Shown: positions 9,353 through 10,823 of the stretch, piece by piece
Position numbering within the stretch: position 1 is the first letter of the stretch
Layout: every line of letters starts with the position of its first letter
NCBI GenBank assembly: GCA_016715625.1
Contig: JADJZU010000043.1
Span: 1-10,823, forward strand
Source: Bacteroidota bacterium
GTDB taxonomy: Bacteria; Bacteroidota; Bacteroidia; Chitinophagales; LD1
Direction of reading: 5' to 3'
Length of the DNA stretch: 10,823 nt
Notes under the pieces: generated by a model
What the model saw: the letters and a program-made list of their open reading frames with translations, nothing else
The model's database searches: none
Told to the model about the DNA's origin: nothing
Made by a program: the position numbers and the translations under genes

Positions 9353-10275
9353 ATGATAGAACTATTCAACGGAGCAACGGCGGCTCAGACCGAAGCGCAC
9401 TACTCTACTATTCGCACACTTATTCCAGTGGTTGATACCACCATTGAAACCGACAGTGATTTCTGCACGTGCCAAGTTCAGTGTATTCCTGCGCTGAAAT
9501 TTCTGACAGACGAAATCGGAGATGATGAGTATAAAAATGATTGGTTCACGATGTATCAGAACAGAATCTCTGGTGGCACGCATGAACTATTTATCGTTGT
9601 GAACAATCAAGAAATCAAGTTACCCAACAATACCTACGGGCAAGAATACGAGGGTGTCAACTTCTTATGGTTACCGATTTGATGCTTACAATATCTGGTC
9701 TGAGCACGGGTACGGCGAATATTATTTTATCATGCGAAAATATGATGCATCTGCGAATTTGGTTGAGACTGATACGTCGGCAACGTTTAAACTTCAGAAA
9801 TTCACCGAACAAACAGCTAATGGTACGGTGGTAATTGAGACAAGAAAAACGGATCACTAAGGCATGGGAAAAATACCACGATTTAACGATGCGCCCTTCG
9901 CCTGAAACCTGCAATATTGGACGCAACGTGAGGCTACCTGGTAGACTGAAATGGGCAGGAGCGCCTGTTGAGCTTTCAGGCGTGGTGATGAATAACATCA
10001 CTCAAACAAGGCAGCAAGTATTTGATACCATGACTTTGGAATACGACCTTGAGATACATTTAGTGTCGGGTGAGCAGATTTTGCCCGTGATATTTGACGA
10101 CATGTTTGCTAATATTGTCTACGTTACAGATTACAACGTTTTTAATTTTGAATCCTATAAAAAACTGCGACTACTTAGAACCGGAATAGAGATCAAGCCA
10201 CGTGTTGTTAAGCGAAAATCATTCACTTTTAAAATGATTAGCGAGGAGAAGAAGTATGAAAAATATAACGATTAA
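9353..10275 (+). CDS. Putative tail-tip/baseplate protein (about 307 aa), frameshifted
   Basis: ATG 9353 follows the previous TAA by one base (MIELFNGATAAQTEAHYS). Reading is clean to about 9655; an extra G in GGG (9652-9654) moves it into VSTSYGYRFDAYNIWSEHGY, and an extra A near 9845 into RITKAWEKYHDLTMRPSPET; the end is KYEKYND, TAA 10273-10275. The N-terminal region has a small Cys cluster (DFCTCQVQCIP), the middle is aromatic and beta-like, and the C-terminus is basic (IEIKPRVVKRKSFTFK). No membrane segment. Not recognised. Position at the end of the tail genes suggests a tail-tip or host-contact protein. The next tiny ORF starts inside its last 20 bases. Confidence 0.7.
10243..10248 (+). 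promoter_or_regulatory. Shine-Dalgarno site GAGGAG
   Basis: GAGGAG lies 7 bases before ATG 10256, an ideal anti-16S spacing. It is notable because the other starts here lack such a site and rely on start/stop overlaps. It supports the small ORF as a real translation start although it sits within the end of the upstream gene. Confidence 0.5.
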
Positions 10276-10351
10276 AAAATGCTGCAAGCGCAGGGTTAGA
10301 CCAGCGGTAAAAGCGAGCAAACCTATCGTGAAAAATGGAAACGGCAATTAA
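10256..10351 (+). CDS. 31-residue very basic small protein
   Basis: Starts inside the end of the previous gene with the Shine-Dalgarno site GAGGAG 7 bases upstream. It reads MKNITIKKCCKRRVRPAVKA then SKPIVKNGNGN, with TAA 10349-10351. It has 7 Lys and 3 Arg among 31 residues, no acidic residue and adjacent Cys at 9-10, with no membrane segment. It overlaps the start of the following membrane protein (ATG 10335), giving three nested genes in a row, which points to translational coupling. I know no family for it. Nucleic-acid binding or interaction with the membrane surface are possible from charge only. Confidence 0.5.
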   Translation: MKNITIKKCCKRRVRPAVKASKPIVKNGNGN

Positions 10352-10595
10352 AATAGGTATTCTTGCCTTTGTTTACGTCGAGATTTTGACGGCTGAAGGC
10401 ATGATTTTCGATTGGATACATAATTGGTGTGAAATAAAATTACCGGCATGGTTGTTTAAAATGATAATCGGATGCTCTTATTGCGTAGCTGGACAGATAG
10501 CATTGTGGTCAACATTTGACACTCTTAGTATCGGGGTTGCTATATTTACTGTTCACGTAATATTAACCGTTCAGTCAATGATTGATCACTCGTAG
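10335..10595 (+). CDS. Small membrane protein with CxxC motif (86 aa)
   Basis: ATG 10335 to TAG 10593-10595, uninterrupted. Three hydrophobic stretches are visible: about residues 5-25 (IKIGILAFVYVEILTAEGMI), 38-55, and 64-80 (LSIGVAIFTVHVILTVQ). Between the first two is a loop with Trp and charged residues (FDWIHNWCEIKLPAW). The second contains GCSYCVAGQIALW, a CxxC followed by Gly and Trp, reminiscent of small CxxC-G-W membrane families such as DUF1360, though that link is only by eye. Position after the tail genes would fit a lysis factor or a host-envelope protein. Too little evidence to call it a holin: it lacks a strongly charged C-terminal tail. Confidence 0.7.
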   Translation: METAIKIGILAFVYVEILTAEGMIFDWIHNWCEIKLPAWLFKMIIGCSYCVAGQIALWSTFDTLSIGVAIFTVHVILTVQSMIDHS

Positions 10596-10795
10596 TTGCG
10601 AGCTTTCTTTAGAATTTCCAAATCAAACCAAGTCTCATGTAATTGGTCTTGTATTGCGTTAAGAAATTTATTTTTTTCTCTTTTTTCTTCATAATTATCA
10701 GCATGAATTAATAACACCCTCATGTACTCATCCTGCAATTCTAATCTGTATTTCTCAAGCCATTTAATAGTAGCCGAAGGTCTCGGTTCGGGCAT
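10586..10795 (-). CDS. Hypothetical helical protein, convergent, possibly partial
   Basis: Reads leftward from ATG at 10795-10793 (MPEPRPSATIKWLEKYRLEL) to TGA at 10588-10586 (69 aa). The frame stays open upstream to the right edge (KSVNRHHFE before the Met), so the ATG may be internal and the gene may begin beyond the window. The product is soluble and strongly helical, rich in Glu, Lys and Leu (MRVLLIHADNYEEKREKNKF), with no recognised domain. Its 3' end overlaps the 3' end of the membrane protein by 10 bases, tail to tail. It is the only leftward gene and may mark a separate transcription unit, for example an early or regulatory one. Confidence 0.6.
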   Translation of the reverse strand: MPEPRPSATIKWLEKYRLELQDEYMRVLLIHADNYEEKREKNKFLNAIQDQLHETWFDLEILKKARNYE

Positions 10796-10823
10796 CTCAA
10801 AGTGATGTCTGTTGACAGATTTC

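Noticed and set aside
6010..10275. Diversity-generating retroelement target in the tail-tip genes
   Set aside because: No reverse transcriptase and no near-duplicate template/variable repeat pair was seen in the window.
1..10595. Use of an alternative genetic code with a reassigned stop codon, known in some Bacteroidota phages
   Set aside because: All three stop codons end genes at well-supported junctions, and every interruption is explained by a frame change, not by an in-frame stop within continuing sequence.
10589..10602. CTCG / CGAG hairpin followed by CTTTCTTT as a terminator between convergent genes
   Set aside because: Only a 4-bp stem with an interrupted T tract, too weak to call.
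1..10823. Decaying prophage remnant
   Set aside because: Breaks are almost all single-base indels, many in homopolymers, and protein sense resumes at once; there are no large deletions or insertion elements.

Overview
The window looks like the tail-morphogenesis block of a tailed, probably long-tailed (siphovirus-like) phage or prophage. Everything up to base 10595 reads rightward in one dense, almost gap-free run, and only the last gene points leftward. The anchor is a tape measure protein at 1679-4941: a long coiled-coil N-terminus, a TP901-type core, hydrophobic stretches, and the C-terminal GGYTGDGG / GVVHKGEL signature typical of tape measures. The protein style, A+T-leaning composition and scarcity of Shine-Dalgarno sites suggest a phage of Bacteroidota (Flavobacteria-like host). 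That host call is inference from family resemblance, not proof.

Layout. 2-505: 3' end of an unidentified virion-type protein. 498-720: one or two very small genes closed by a strong intrinsic terminator (702-733) whose loop contains the stop codon. 741-1125: hypothetical protein. 1122-1692: helical, charged protein just upstream of the tape measure, in the tail-assembly-chaperone position. 1679-4941: tape measure. 4938-5719, 5716-6013, 6010-6756 and 6753-6981: a chain of distal tail or baseplate-type proteins joined by 4-base start/stop overlaps. 6983-9351: a very large (about 790 aa) beta-rich, probably tail-tip protein. 9353-10275: another tail-tip-type protein. 10256-10351: a 31-residue, very basic ORF with an unusually good ribosome binding site. 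10335-10595: a small membrane protein with a CxxC motif. 10586-10795, minus strand: a converging helical, charged protein that may run off the right edge.

Sequence quality matters here. Most long genes are split by single-base insertions and deletions (about 21 in the tape measure alone, of both signs), while the amino-acid sequence continues sensibly in the next frame each time. Several breaks lie in homopolymers. This is what an uncorrected long read looks like; genuine decay would also leave nonsense substitutions and larger deletions. The coordinates given are for whole reconstructed genes, and frame changes are listed in each entry. No stretch of 300 bases lacks a gene. I saw no tRNA, CRISPR, insertion sequence, attachment site, origin, packaging, capsid or replication gene.

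How the parts would work together: the protein from 1122 would chaperone the tape measure, which sets tail length. The following proteins would cap the tail tip and form the baseplate and host-contact structure. The small membrane protein at the end sits where phages often start a lysis or host-interaction module.
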